Assembly (NCBI GenBank): GCA_009746045.1 | Contig: RPFO01000406.1 | Location: forward strand, 1,718,030 to 1,782,029 | DNA length: 64,000 bases | Direction: 5' to 3' | Source of the DNA: Mesostigma viride | Taxonomy: Eukaryota > Streptophyta > Mesostigmatophyceae > Mesostigmatales > Mesostigmataceae | The notes under the pieces: model-generated | Database searches by the model: none | Told to the model about the DNA's origin: nothing | The model's input: only the letters and a program-made list of their open reading frames with translations | Position numbers and translations under genes: made by a program | Part shown: positions 54,231 through 63,790 of the stretch, piece by piece | Position numbering within the stretch: position 1 is the stretch's first letter | Layout of the letters: each line of letters begins with the position of its first letter

Positions 54231-54720
54231 TGTCAGAATTCCAGACTGGTGGCAAGGCTTAAAGATCGAATGTATATTGCTTTACTGATTTATATTAATT
54301 GACTTTGTACCCAGGACCAAACCGGTGCATTGTGCCGCCGCCATATAACCTGTTGGTCGGCAAGCACTTGACACACGTTGACACAATGTGGAGTCGATTG
54401 ACCCACGGTTGACACAAGACTTGACGCATTAATAACGACCACAAACACACATGGATAACATGGGGCGCCAAGGCGCCGATACACGGTACAAATATCGAAT
54501 ACATGGAAATTAATGCTGTCGACTAATTGTCCCGCCGGCTGAACTGCCGACCGGAACACTATATCCGTTGCATTCCTTGGCCAAATACGGCGGGACCAAG
54601 TTCTATAGAAAGGTTACAACTAGGCTGATATGGTAGTAAGGTTGCATAAAGTTCCGGCATACCCGAAACTGGCCACACTCAATAAGAAGACTGTCAGGCA
54701 TATTGGGGCACATCCTGACA
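54231..54720 (-). repeat. copia-type 5' LTR
   Basis: 490 bp, nearly identical to 51929-52418 and of exactly the same length. Confidence 0.95.
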
Positions 54721-54725
54721 CTGAC

Positions 54726-55377
54726 ATTCACTACTCCAGACAAAGGGGATATCCTTCTTTAATAAATGATTAATAGGGGCTGCTATAGTTGCAAAACGCG
54801 GGATAAAACGCCTATAGTAAGAAGCAATCCCTAGAAAACTACGTACACCTTTAACGTCGGTAGGGGTAGGCCATTCCTGAATTGACTTAGTTTTATCCGG
54901 GTCGGTAGCGACCCCGGCATCTGACAACACGTGTCCTAAAAATGGTACACTCCTACCCGAACGAACTTTAGCACGGCAAGCCCACAAAGAATTTTCAGCC
55001 ATTATTTCTAATACTTTCTTTAAATCACGTAGGTGCGTTTCAAAATCAGGAGAGTAAATAAGGATATCATCTAAGTAAGCTTGAGCACAGGAACGGTCAT
55101 GCTCAGATAAAGAAACAGAGGAGAAGGAAGGATCCTTTAAATCAGAGGATACTTGAGGAAGGTGAGAATTCCCCATAACAGGTCTAAGCACTTCATTCAT
55201 TAACATTTGAAAAGAGGCAGGAGAGTTACAGAGTCCCATAGCCGCTACTCTAAACTGGTAATGACCAAAAGGGGTAGCAAAGGCGGTTTTATGGCAATCC
55301 TCAGGAGCTATACGCAGTTGCCAAAAACCATCCGCACAATCCAGTACTGTGAAACACGTGGAACCTTTAACCTTATT
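54726..55377 (-). CDS. chromovirus reverse transcriptase, palm and thumb part
   Basis: After the LINE insertion the frame resumes with CFTVLDCADGFWQ, AFATPFG, MGLCNSPASFQ and the catalytic AYLDDILIYS; then FLGHVLSDAGV and GVRSFLGIASYYRRFI. A roughly 20-residue low-complexity stretch lies just before the YLDD motif, unusual for the family. Ends at the copia-type insertion. Confidence 0.93.
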
Positions 55378-55391
55378 AAATATATCATCAA

Positions 55392-55559
55392 CGCGGGCTG
55401 ATTTTGCGGTGCAGCAGGGCTATTAGGTTCCTCCCGTTAGGCGTTTCCATTGGTCTTATCGTAGTATAGAGCTTTGACATGGCTCTGTATATAGATTTAT
55501 AGCTGGGCGTTTGCTTTGGTTTGAGTGATTTCACTCTGCTGTAAGTAATTATATTTTTA
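55392..55559 (+). mobile_element. LINE-B 5'-truncated insertion, 168 bp
   Basis: Inserted in the RT reading frame. The flanks repeat aaatatatcatcaa (55378-55391 and 55560-55573), a 14-bp target duplication. The sequence matches 63127-63295 in reverse: the last codons of the LINE-B ORF (ADFAVQQGY then stop) plus its 3' UTR and AT-rich tail. Confidence 0.93.
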
Positions 55560-55573
55560 AAATATATCATCAA

Positions 55574-56018
55574 TACGAGGTAGAGGGTATTTAGACTTCA
55601 CAGTAATATCATTCAACTTCCTATAATCAGTAACTAGACGAAACTTGCCATTTGGCTTATGAACTAACAGGACACCAGCTGAGTAGGGGGAGTTACTAGG
55701 CTCTATCAATCCTGCTTCTAATAGTGACACTAAAATCTGTTTTAGTTCCTTTAATTCGGTAGGGCCCATTCTATACATCGGAGAGTGCGTAGGAACTGCA
55801 CCGTCCTTGATAACTACACGGTGTAAAACAGAACGAGGAGGAGGATAAGAGGGAGTCTTTTCTTCAAAAACGTTTGAGGAATCTATCACAGCCATGTATC
55901 TTACTATTTCATTTTCAGTAAATCCCACTCCTATTGTATCCACTGTGTTTACATCTATATCCACACTATTATTATAGTGATAGGTATCTCCTGTACTTCT
56001 AACTGAAGGAACATACAT
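55574..56018 (-). CDS. chromovirus reverse transcriptase, N-terminal part
   Basis: RT fingers: [40 protein letters not shown] and [15 protein letters not shown], ending PLPRIDDIF at the LINE insertion. A frameshift at about 55990 separates it from the protease frame. Confidence 0.93.
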
Positions 56019-56555
56019 AATAAGTATCCATATTCCTTTAGTTCAGATCGCAATTCATCATTGGACATTAATACTTCAGGTATAGGTCTTACAGGAGGAT
56101 CAACAGGTGTAGGAGGAGTAATATCTACCAAGGATAAATTTTCTAATCTATAATGACGTTCCGGTACCCAGTAAGAGCTATCTGGAAACCAAATGACCAT
56201 GGTATCATAATTAATAGTAATCTTATTATCCTGGTGCCAATCTAATCCTAGTAATACATCAGCGGTAGTGATAGGGCCTATAGTGGCCGTCAGATTGATA
56301 GTACGTCCTTGTATGACCAGGGGAAGGGACACCGTACCCGGGGAATGACTGGTGCGACCGTCAGCATAATGAACAGTGACAGGTTTGGTGTACGTGAGGG
56401 ATAGGGACTAGTCCTAAACGCCTAACTAGGGCCTCGCTCACAAAGGAGCTAGCCGCACCGCTATCTACCAACACAGAGACATTCAAAAGTTCATCAGCAT
56501 GCAAGAAGGGGTCTACAACAGTATGGGGGACGGTTAAGCCACCATTCAAAAACAT
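55990..56555 (-). CDS. chromovirus aspartic protease region, frameshifted
   Basis: Catalytic [13 protein letters not shown] motif near 56487, RRLGL after it, then a one-base frameshift near 56400. The other frame carries [11 protein letters not shown], the usual C-terminal protease block. Processing enzyme of the Gag-Pol precursor. Confidence 0.88.
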
Positions 56556-56680
56556 AAGAGGACGGACACGTAGTGGTAGGGAAGATTCAGCTCCTACAGA
56601 GATTATAAAAACAGGCAGGCAAAAATTATTATCTGGGGTACTATCTAAGGACCTGTCCAGGTTACCCCCGGCTGACAGGC

Positions 56681-58408
56681 CTACTGTTCCCCCTCCCCCC
56701 CCAAATCCATAGGAACTAACCCCGAAGAAGACCCTGGCGAAAAAGCCACTGCTGGAGGGTCACGAGGGATCGAAGAGGGTGCGGGAGCCTGATTATCATA
56801 GGGGAACCCTGGGGGTCCTGTCTGCACAGCATTCAGCCTACTAGGGGTAGCTGAGGGAATGCGTCCTGGATTGGGACGAATGGGAGCACGCTGAGGGGTA
56901 CGAGGAGGGCGAGCGTCGGGATGAGGGGGAGCACCCGAAAGGAACTTGGGGCACTCACGTTTAAGATGACCTACTTCCTTACAATGATAGCATGTGATAT
57001 GAGAGACATCAAGAGCTGAAAGGTCAGTAACGCAAATATCTAATTCTTCTACATAGGAGTTCTCCTCCTCAGGGGTAAGGATAATATTATTAATACGGGA
57101 ACGGGTAGGAAGAGAAGGAGTAGTGAAGAAATCTGCTACTCGTAGGAGATGCTGACGCACATGCTTGAGGGGCAGATCAGTAAAACGGTAGGCAGAGAAC
57201 TGGCGCTTGACTTCGCGTAATAAGGGTCTACTGAGGCCTTGGAGGAAGCGAGCACGTACTTCTGCGCCCGACAAATCCCTAATTCGTACCATCTGTGCAT
57301 CAAATTCTTTCATATACTCCTTAAACGATTTAGTACCCTGCTGCAAGGTACCAAAGGCTAGTCTATCCTGCCAGTCTGCATCAGGAGGGACTAAATGATT
57401 CTCTAAACGCTTAAACAATTCTGCTACTGAGTTAGGGTAGGCATGAGAGGCCAAGGACTCACATTGGATAAGGTTAGCAAGCTCAGGAGTAATACAGGTA
57501 GTAAGATAGTGAGGAACTAGTACAGCATCAGAGAGACGCCATCTATTATGATTTTGCCACGACTCTGTATTCTGGGTAAGCAACATAATGAAGGTGAAAA
57601 ACTGTTGAGGGGTAGACTTAACATCCAACTTGGGTAGGTTAGCAAAGAGGGGAAGAGCAGGGGGCTTAGGGGGATTAGACAAGTCAGTTTTACCCATGGG
57701 GCCACTGTCTTCCACTGCTACATACGTGGGATAGAAAGAAGGAAGAGGAAAGGTTTTGGATAGAGGTCTAGAAGGGGCCACCGTTTCAGGATGGTGCCCA
57801 TAGGAGAAGGGAACAGTATATTGTTCACGCAAGGAGGAGTAGGCAAAATGATCATAGTTTCTATCATCTAGGGGCATGGTGCTAAAATCACTATTAACTT
57901 CTAAATCAGCCACACGGGTAGGGACCTGGGCAGCCTCGTAGGCCGTATCAGGGTAGGACCAAGAGGCAGGGGGATAAAAAGGAACTGCACTAGGGCGCCC
58001 CGAAGGGCCGACAGGGGCAGGGGTTCGACCCGTGTGAAAAGAAGGGATGGAAGGCACAGGGTGGGTAGGAGGTCTAGAAACATTGTCAGGGAGTGAGGAC
58101 CTAATTGAGGGTTGAGCCAAGGTTGCAGTAGGGGCAGGGGCCTGGTTAAGGGTAAAGGAGGGGTCATCACTAAATCTGACATGCATACGTTGTTCATAGG
58201 TAGGTGGGGTAAGAGAGGGACGACGGCTACCACCAGTAACAGGAGAAGGAGGTGAGGTACGAAGATTACCTTGAGGGGTGAGATGGTGAACCGTTTCCAG
58301 GGAGTCCCGTCTGTTACCGCGAGTATTGGTATTGTTGTTAGTATTATTATTATTAGTAGCGGTAGTATTGGTAGGTATAGGCGACATATATCCACCCACT
58401 GGATCCAT
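56681..58408 (-). CDS. chromovirus Gag
   Basis: 575 codons, start at 58408, intact. A long Pro/Ser/Asn-rich N-terminus, a retrotransposon-gag helical domain (about residues 250-420; LFKRLENHLVPPDADWQDRLAF, FKEYMKEFDAQMVRIRDL, ARFLQGL), one CCHC knuckle (CYHCKEVGHLKREC, about residue 470) and a Pro-rich tail. Forms the virus-like particle and binds RNA. A Gag stop separates it from the protease frame. Confidence 0.93.
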   Translation of the reverse strand: MDPVGGYMSPIPTNTTATNNNNTNNNTNTRGNRRDSLETVHHLTPQGNLRTSPPSPVTGGSRRPSLTPPTYEQRMHVRFSDDPSFTLNQAPAPTATLAQPSIRSSLPDNVSRPPTHPVPSIPSFHTGRTPAPVGPSGRPSAVPFYPPASWSYPDTAYEAAQVPTRVADLEVNSDFSTMPLDDRNYDHFAYSSLREQYTVPFSYGHHPETVAPSRPLSKTFPLPSFYPTYVAVEDSGPMGKTDLSNPPKPPALPLFANLPKLDVKSTPQQFFTFIMLLTQNTESWQNHNRWRLSDAVLVPHYLTTCITPELANLIQCESLASHAYPNSVAELFKRLENHLVPPDADWQDRLAFGTLQQGTKSFKEYMKEFDAQMVRIRDLSGAEVRARFLQGLSRPLLREVKRQFSAYRFTDLPLKHVRQHLLRVADFFTTPSLPTRSRINNIILTPEEENSYVEELDICVTDLSALDVSHITCYHCKEVGHLKRECPKFLSGAPPHPDARPPRTPQRAPIRPNPGRIPSATPSRLNAVQTGPPGFPYDNQAPAPSSIPRDPPAVAFSPGSSSGLVPMDLGGEGEQ

Positions 58409-58503
58409 CTTTAATTAAATAAAGGAAAAGGACAAGGCCTAATTTAAAGCAAGGAAAGAAAAAGAAAAGCTTTTAATGTCTTAAGAAAGGAAAACAATTT
58501 AAA

Positions 58504-58896
58504 TCAATCCTTTTGAACAACAGTAATGGATAGGGAACCGAACTCTAAGGTGAGAGGCGTATCTAAGCTCGATGAGGATGCAGCCCTTTTAGGGGGAGAC
58601 GAAGGAGGGGTAGCAAAATCTAGAGCTTCTACAGGAGGACGACCATGAGGAGTAGTACGTACATGTAGGCCTAAATCTGATACACTATGGTCTATAAGGA
58701 ATTGTTGGGCTTCCTCGAAGGTAACAAATTTCTTATATCTAACTACGTTATATGTACGGTTTTGCACTATCTTCCTAGCATCTGACCAAGAGAGGAAAAT
58801 GGCTGACCATTGAGGGGTAATAACTACGTAATATTTAGCTAAGCTATTGTCACTGGAAGAATGGGAAGGAGCAGTGAAAACACGACGCTGGCTCAT
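58504..58896 (-). CDS. RNase H1/viroplasmin-type hybrid-binding domain ORF
   Basis: 130 codons upstream of gag, start at 58896, intact. Residues about 20-70 (KYYVVITPQWSAIFLSWSDA, then YKKFVTFEEAQQFL) have the order of the N-terminal RNase H1 hybrid-binding domain, also known as the caulimovirus viroplasmin fold: an aromatic-rich strand, a Trp turn and a closing KKF-x4-EA-x2-FL helix. That domain binds RNA/DNA hybrids and dsRNA. The rest is Pro/Ser-rich. It lies between the leader and gag of the chromovirus, separated from gag by 95 bases. Assignment is from motif pattern only. Confidence 0.72.
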   Translation of the reverse strand: MSQRRVFTAPSHSSSDNSLAKYYVVITPQWSAIFLSWSDARKIVQNRTYNVVRYKKFVTFEEAQQFLIDHSVSDLGLHVRTTPHGRPPVEALDFATPPSSPPKRAASSSSLDTPLTLEFGSLSITVVQKD

Positions 58897-59435
58897 GGTA
58901 ACGCACCTGGTGGGTCTTGGGACGTCACGCTAGAAGAAGGAGTAGGCGACTTATCTGGGCGATCTGGAGCACCGAACGCAGCATGAGGGCAGAATTGTCC
59001 AGCGCTCGTCCTAAAATCAGCGACCGAATAGTCCAGCGCTCGTCCTAAAGCAGCGACCCGTATCTCTGCGGGTGCGGCCGTCTAATGAAACAGCAGCACG
59101 AAGGAAAAAGGTGTAGGCTACTACGACGCTAATCGTCTCACGCTGGCCGATCCGAACTCGAACAATAATAAGCCCCTATCTACGACAGGAAGCAACCGTA
59201 AGCAGGAAAACAAGGCGAAGGACAGGCTATCTACGAAAGGGTTTATCCGCTGCGAGCAGGTCTAGCATCTAGGCAGATCGTGTCCCGAACCGGGCAGCAC
59301 TACTCTCCCAGCTTGACGGCGACCCGCCCATTACCTGTCAAGAAAGTGTCGTCTTCGTATCCCTGGACGCGGAAGGGTTCTTGCAAGGGCGTATGTGACA
59401 AAGGACCGTCGTCTCGTTCTCTACCTACGAAAGTT
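58897..59435 (-). other. chromovirus leader (5' untranslated) region
   Basis: About 540 bases between PBS and first ORF, rich in short direct repeats such as gtccagcgctcgtcctaaa at 58998 and 59031. Nothing coding is supported. Confidence 0.6.
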
Positions 59436-59447
59436 CCTCCGATACCA
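59436..59447 (-). promoter_or_regulatory. primer-binding site of the chromovirus
   Basis: Minus-strand TGGTATCGGAGG one base inside the 5' LTR end, consistent with initiator tRNA-Met priming. Confidence 0.85.
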
Positions 59448-59448
59448 T

Positions 59449-59696
59449 TGTTACGTCCTAAACTTCTACCTCCACCTCTACCTCTACTGGGCCTGATGCT
59501 ACCTAAATTGGTCAGGCCTCCTCTACTCAAACCCCTAGCGAAAGACGAACGAGACGGAGCTGATCTCAATGCATTCACGTATGTGTTACTGTAATACGCC
59601 ATACAACCATTTACCCGAACCCGTTTATTCCAGGAATAGAGGAAGGAAACACACTACACTGCCGTGACCCAAGCCTATATGTGTTAATTCATTTAA
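59449..59696 (-). repeat. chromovirus 5' LTR, truncated
   Basis: 248 bases matching 37876-38065 plus 46441-46498. Homology stops abruptly at 59696, so the first 300 bp (U3) are missing and the element probably lost its promoter. This copy preserves the empty target site of the TIR element. Confidence 0.9.
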
Positions 59697-59717
59697 GGGG
59701 ACGTGGCGCGCCGAATA

Positions 59718-59728
59718 TTTTCCGCGCC
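59718..59728 (+). promoter_or_regulatory. E2F-like motif
   Basis: tttccgcgcc with a neighbouring gcgcgccg and aattcgcgg, upstream of the small ORF at 59800. E2F sites have the form TTTSSCGC. Presence is by inspection only. Confidence 0.3.
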
Positions 59729-59799
59729 AAAAAATTCGCGGTACCGTCCGTACGGTGTATAATGTGTGCCCGGACCGCTCAACCCTCGCGGAAGTGGCC

Positions 59800-59931
59800 A
59801 TGGCGGCATGCCTTTATGCAATATTAATCGATATGGCACGTAAACAGCTAGAAAAAATGCTTGAATTTCGCAGAAGATTAGTTGATGACCTCATTGCGTG
59901 GCGGAAAGTTTACGGTTTGCAATATCGCTAA
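59800..59931 (+). CDS. small ORF, 43 codons
   Basis: MAACLYAIL start, then a strongly charged amphipathic helix (KQLEKMLEFRRRLVDDLIAW) and a taa stop. It follows the E2F-like cluster by about 70 bases. Too short to place in a family; it may be a genuine microprotein, an upstream ORF or chance. Confidence 0.3.
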   Translation: MAACLYAILIDMARKQLEKMLEFRRRLVDDLIAWRKVYGLQYR

Positions 59932-60061
59932 TTTCTCGAACGGCTACGGGCGCGGGGGTCCAGGATATAATTTCTCTTGCGGATCATGAAATTTAATGCA
60001 GGTTTACGGCAGCTATTGTGAGGCAACGTAGGCTCTAAAGAGCGATTATGAAGCTAACTTA

Positions 60062-60121
60062 ATGGTGTTGTCGAGTTTGTGCCGAAGCTTCCCGGTTTCT
60101 TTTACATTTCCGGCATTCAAG
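60062..60121 (+). CDS. possible first coding exon
   Basis: ATG followed by 20 codons of a Ser/Phe/Arg-rich targeting-like peptide (LCRSFPVSFTF) ending at a consensus caag|gtaaga donor in phase 0. No second exon was identified, so this is only a hint. Confidence 0.25.
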
Positions 60122-62004
60122 GTAAGAACCTACGCAGGCCTGCGCATGTCGCCTTCGACGTATTCACGGAAGGCGCACCTTCCTTGTTCGCCTGATCAAT
60201 GGATGATGTCTTTTATTGTTCGAGCTTGCGTGCCAGTTTATGCATGAAACATTTCCACGCAGGCAGGTGCATTAACGTCGGCCTTTCGCCTTTTTTTCGG
60301 GCAGTTTCCCTGCAGGAAGCGCTCCATTTCTTTCGGTTGCATCGTCAGATTCCTAGCTATTTCGTGTAGTTTGTGGCTGGCATGCTAAATGCGCCGAGGT
60401 CAAGTTGTTGGTAATGTGTTGACATTTGTTTTCCATAATCCTTTGGACGTGACCTTGCTCAGACGCTTTGTTATGTGCCGGATCTGACACGCCTGTTTTA
60501 GAACGACATCCGGCATGTGCCTAGAGGCTAACAAGCTGGCATCAGCTTCTTAGCAAATTGCCCTATTGGAAAGGAAGGTGAGAGTGGTTCTTTTGCTGGC
60601 CATACTGCATGAGTGGCATTGCATTAGATAGGTGTTTCCATTGCTTTCCTTGAGCTATAACCATTAAGACTTCCCTGCTATGTGTGCAGCAAGGCAAGCT
60701 GGATAGGATGTGAATGCTTGGCATACAACATGTATGATTTGCTGCCAAGTTTGCAGGCTGCAGTTGCCTCTATTGCTTGGGCAGTCTTTCTAAGGTTTTT
60801 ACACGTATACTTGCTGAGTTCTTGGCATAAATTTACATGGTAACCTTGGGCTGAGCTTAGTGTATGCTCTCTTGGTGCGTGTATGCCTAGCGATGGTGTT
60901 GCTATGCGCACGCTGGCAAGGCTGGCCATGCTGAGGGCAGGGGAGGGCAGATGAGGTGCCTAGCCTTTTCTTATGTTGTGTGATCGAGTTGGGCATGTTT
61001 TTTGGCTTCTTGGATGGAAAACATGATGCCTAGGTGGCCTTATACACAGAAAAACCTCATTTAGCGTATGTTCAGGTTTTAGCACGCCAAACGCAATAAC
61101 TTGAGCTAGACTTGTCGGAATGACCTGGGACTTGGACCACTGCTGTCCCCCTGTTAGCCGGATTTTCGCTACATTTTGTTGCCTAATCTGAAGTGTTTAT
61201 GACATGTTTATTCCCAATGTCCGGTAAAAAAAGGGTACTTTTGCGGGGAAATTAATAACTGTTCAAGGTTTTGTCATTTTCATGATGTAAATAGCTCAGC
61301 AAGCTACAAACTCAGGGAACTATAGACGCTACATTTTTTTTTGCCAACAAATGAGTGCATGGGCTGGGGCATACATAGCCCTAATTAGCGTCTTTTTCTA
61401 TTTATAGCGCTATATTGGCGTATATGTGGGGGTAGTACCCCCAACAAGTGCATGGACAACTCACTAGAGATGTTATTTAGTGCCCCCAATCATAATTTAG
61501 CATGGTGCAACTGAAATTCAAGTGATATTAGCATGGGTCAAGTTTTAAGGTTTTTGGGGTGCCACCTCCCCTTTTGCCGCTGGTATAACTTTTTGCGCTT
61601 GGATTCAGGCGATGCGCTAGGGGACGGGTTTGCAAGGAGTCCTGGAGGCCGGCAGCATTGCCGGCCGGGGATAGAGCGAAAGGGAGCGGGGTGGTCGAGC
61701 TAGTCGGAACCGAAAAGCTCTTTCTCCAAATTTCGTTTCGGAGCGAGCTTGGGTGGCATGACTAGGCGTTGTAATTGTTGCAACACTGCGGTACAGCCGT
61801 AATTAACCGATTATACTAGCAGATGCGCATTGAAGAGATGCATCAGTTGCAATAAGTCTGACTGAATGTGGGGCTCAGACGCAAAAGTTCTGAGCTCCGC
61901 CGTCAGCCATGTCGGTGAGTGGCTCGTACGTGCCGGTGGCTCGCGGTTTGTGGCTTGTCGCCCGGCCACCTATGTGACACACTGACTGCTTCGGAGCAAT
62001 CCAA

Positions 62005-62365
62005 AATTAAATTAAATTAAATTATAACATGCCTCCGTTGGGAGATCATGTAGCACATATTCCATGATGGATGGGTGGAGTGGAGGAAGCCGCGTAATCG
62101 AACTAACCTAACTCTAAGCTATCTACAAGCTAACTACACTACTCATCAAAACGCCGCCTCCTCTTGGGGGGAGGGGGCTTGCCCACAGGGTCTGGCGTGT
62201 GAGCCTTGACAATCTTCTGCCACCGCGTCTTGTCCTGCATGGCAGTCCAAAGACGGGAGAGAGAGTGGATGCGGTGTTCAAACTGGGCTGGGACCACTAG
62301 GTCGTCCAGCAACATCTGGATGTAGTAATTCGTGACAGGCTTCCCTATCCTTTCCAAGAGAGCAA
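62005..62365 (-). pseudogene. LINE-A ORF2 C-terminal fragment with tail
   Basis: Minus-strand frame 62357-62139 encodes the last part of a LINE reverse transcriptase (LSRLWTAMQDKTRWQKIV, DPVGKP), similar to the copy at 32.9-33.5 kb. Its 3' UTR has a ctcccaacggagg motif and a (TTTAA)n tail at about 62005-62025. It is cut at its 5' side by another LINE-A copy. Confidence 0.85.
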
Positions 62366-62970
62366 TCCAATTAATTAATTAATTAATTAATTAATTAGAA
62401 AGACTCCGTTGGGAGTACATGTAGCACATATCCCTGAGAAGGGGCATATGGCTTTTAATACATTCTGGGCTACTTCCTGCAAGGGTGGGAATGTAAGCTA
62501 CCCTTGCTCTAGGTGCACCAGGGCCGGCACCTGCACCCTCATAATCTTCACACTATGCCCAGCGAAGGGGGAGTCTGCGCTTTGCCGTATCTGGAGGTAG
62601 GTCGGCCATAGCTCGCGTCTCCGTTGTTGCTGGGCCAGGGTCAGGTCGTCGTCCAACGTGAAGTGAGTCCTCGAGAGCTTCTTGCGGTTTTTAAGAAACA
62701 ACACCTTGTCCGCCATGTACTTACAGGTGAGGAGGGCCATGGGTGCCGGGCCAGCCTTACCCCGCCGCGCGCGGGGGAGGCGAACAGCCGACATGCGCAG
62801 CTCTGACACCAGTAATGTGCATGGGGGCAAGAATGTCGCGCTTAAATGCAGTAAGAAGAGTCGTCGAGTCCTCACCTGCCAGCTGGTCGAAGTTCTTGAC
62901 TATGACGTTGTGGCTGCGCTGGGTGCGGTCGGCCTTCTCGCGGAGGTCGAGGGCTTGTTGTTTAACCCCT
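62366..62970 (-). mobile_element. LINE-A ORF1-only element (HAL1-like)
   Basis: Minus strand: an L1 ORF1-type RNA-binding region (VIVKNFDQLAGED, then after a frameshift near 62780 FLKNRKKLSRTHFTLDDDLT and QQQRRRELWP), stop at 62498, about 100 bases of 3' UTR, and an (AATT)n tail at 62366-62398. ORF2 is absent between ORF1 and the tail. The 3' UTR matches 19549-19700. Confidence 0.75.
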
Positions 62971-63126
62971 AAATGGGCAGAAATACTGCCGATGCATCGG
63001 CTGTAACTTCACAATTTTGCAAACCAGATGCCATCCAACCCACCCATATCCAATGGCTGTCCTTGGGGGCCAAGCATGTCCATGAGTTGCCCTTCGGGTT
63101 GGTATATCACAACCTTACATATATAT

Positions 63127-63790
63127 TAAAAATATAATTACTTACAGCAGAGTGAATTCACTCAAACCAAAGCAAACGCCCAGCTATAAACCTATATACA
63201 GAGCCATGTCAAAGCTCTATACTACGATAAGACCAATGGAAACGCCTAACGGGAGGAACCTAATAGCCCTGCTGCACCGCAAAATCAGCCCGCGTACGGC
63301 GGAGCATGATGTCCGCCATGGCCCGAGTCAGCGCCACCGACAAGCGCTGACGCCAATATGACGTCCAGGTCCGCGCCGACCATGGGGCCCGCTGGCCCTC
63401 CAGGTCCAGCCGGTCCTCCCGGAGCCGGCAACACTCCTTGAAGAAGGCGGAGGTCAGGGGCCCCATGGCCCCAAACTCCTCCAGGACAAAGGGCACCACA
63501 CGATGGTGCCCGACGTCGCCGTAGGCCAGGAGCTTGGCCCGCTCCGCCCGGTCCGCCGTGTAACCTGCCGTGAGGGAGGCCCCAGCCACGTGGCTAAGAG
63601 CCAAGGGCCGCGCCACCGAAACGTCAATAAGCAGATGCCGGCCACCCCCCTCAAAGTCCAGCACCACGACCTTACATATATGCAGGGTAGGCCATGTATA
63701 ACTGCCGTCAAAGTCAGGGGGGTCAAGACGAGCGTTTTCATTTTTGGTAGAATGTGCATTTTGAATTATGTTGTAAGAGCTAGGCACCTA
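63127..63790 (-). pseudogene. LINE-B reverse transcriptase C-terminal fragment and 3' UTR
   Basis: Minus-strand frame 63787-63260 encodes the end of a non-LTR retrotransposon polyprotein: LLIDVSVARPLALSHVAG, HHRVVPFVLEEFGAMGPLT and RLSVALTRAMADIM are typical of plant and algal LINE C-termini. It stops after AVQQGY, and the 3' UTR ends in an A/T-rich tail at 63127. The 168-bp insertion at 55392 is the same 3' end. 5' truncated. Confidence 0.85.

Larger units (their letters stand above)
51929..54720 (-). mobile_element. gag-only copia-type LTR element (LARD-like)
   Basis: Two 490-bp LTRs (51929-52418 and 54231-54720) starting TGTCAG and ending CTGACA, flanked by the 5-bp duplication CTGAC (51924-51928, 54721-54725). 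The LTRs differ at only a few positions seen (for example tattca/tattaa near 51989/54296), so the insertion is recent. The internal 1.8 kb carries a PBS, one gag ORF and a PPT but no protease, integrase or RT. It must be mobilised by another element. It splits the chromovirus pol between RT and RNase H. Confidence 0.96.
46441..59696 (-). mobile_element. Ty3/gypsy chromovirus with extra ORFs, decayed and nested
   Basis: Element orientation is minus. Order from the right: partial 5' LTR, PBS, RNase H1/viroplasmin-like ORF, gag, protease, RT, RNase H, integrase with chromodomain, third ORF, PPT, 3' LTR (which continues at 37876-38065). Interrupted by a copia-type element (51929-54720), a LINE fragment (55392-55559) and the TIR element. 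Frameshifts near 56400, 55990, 50370 and 49390 make it non-functional. Without inserts the internal part is about 9.7 kb. The 5' LTR lacks about 300 bp of U3, so the element cannot be dated by simple LTR comparison over its full length. Confidence 0.93.
59697..62004. other. low-repeat, lower-GC region, no proven gene
   Basis: Differs from everything to its left: few repeats, AT-richer, many T runs. Could be promoter, first exon and first intron of a plus-strand gene whose later exons lie beyond the inserted LINEs. No family motif was found on either strand. Confidence 0.45.

Noticed and set aside
58504-58896. Endogenous caulimovirus
   Set aside because: Only the hybrid-binding fold is shared. 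The neighbouring gag, integrase with chromodomain, LTRs and PBS identify a Ty3/gypsy chromovirus.
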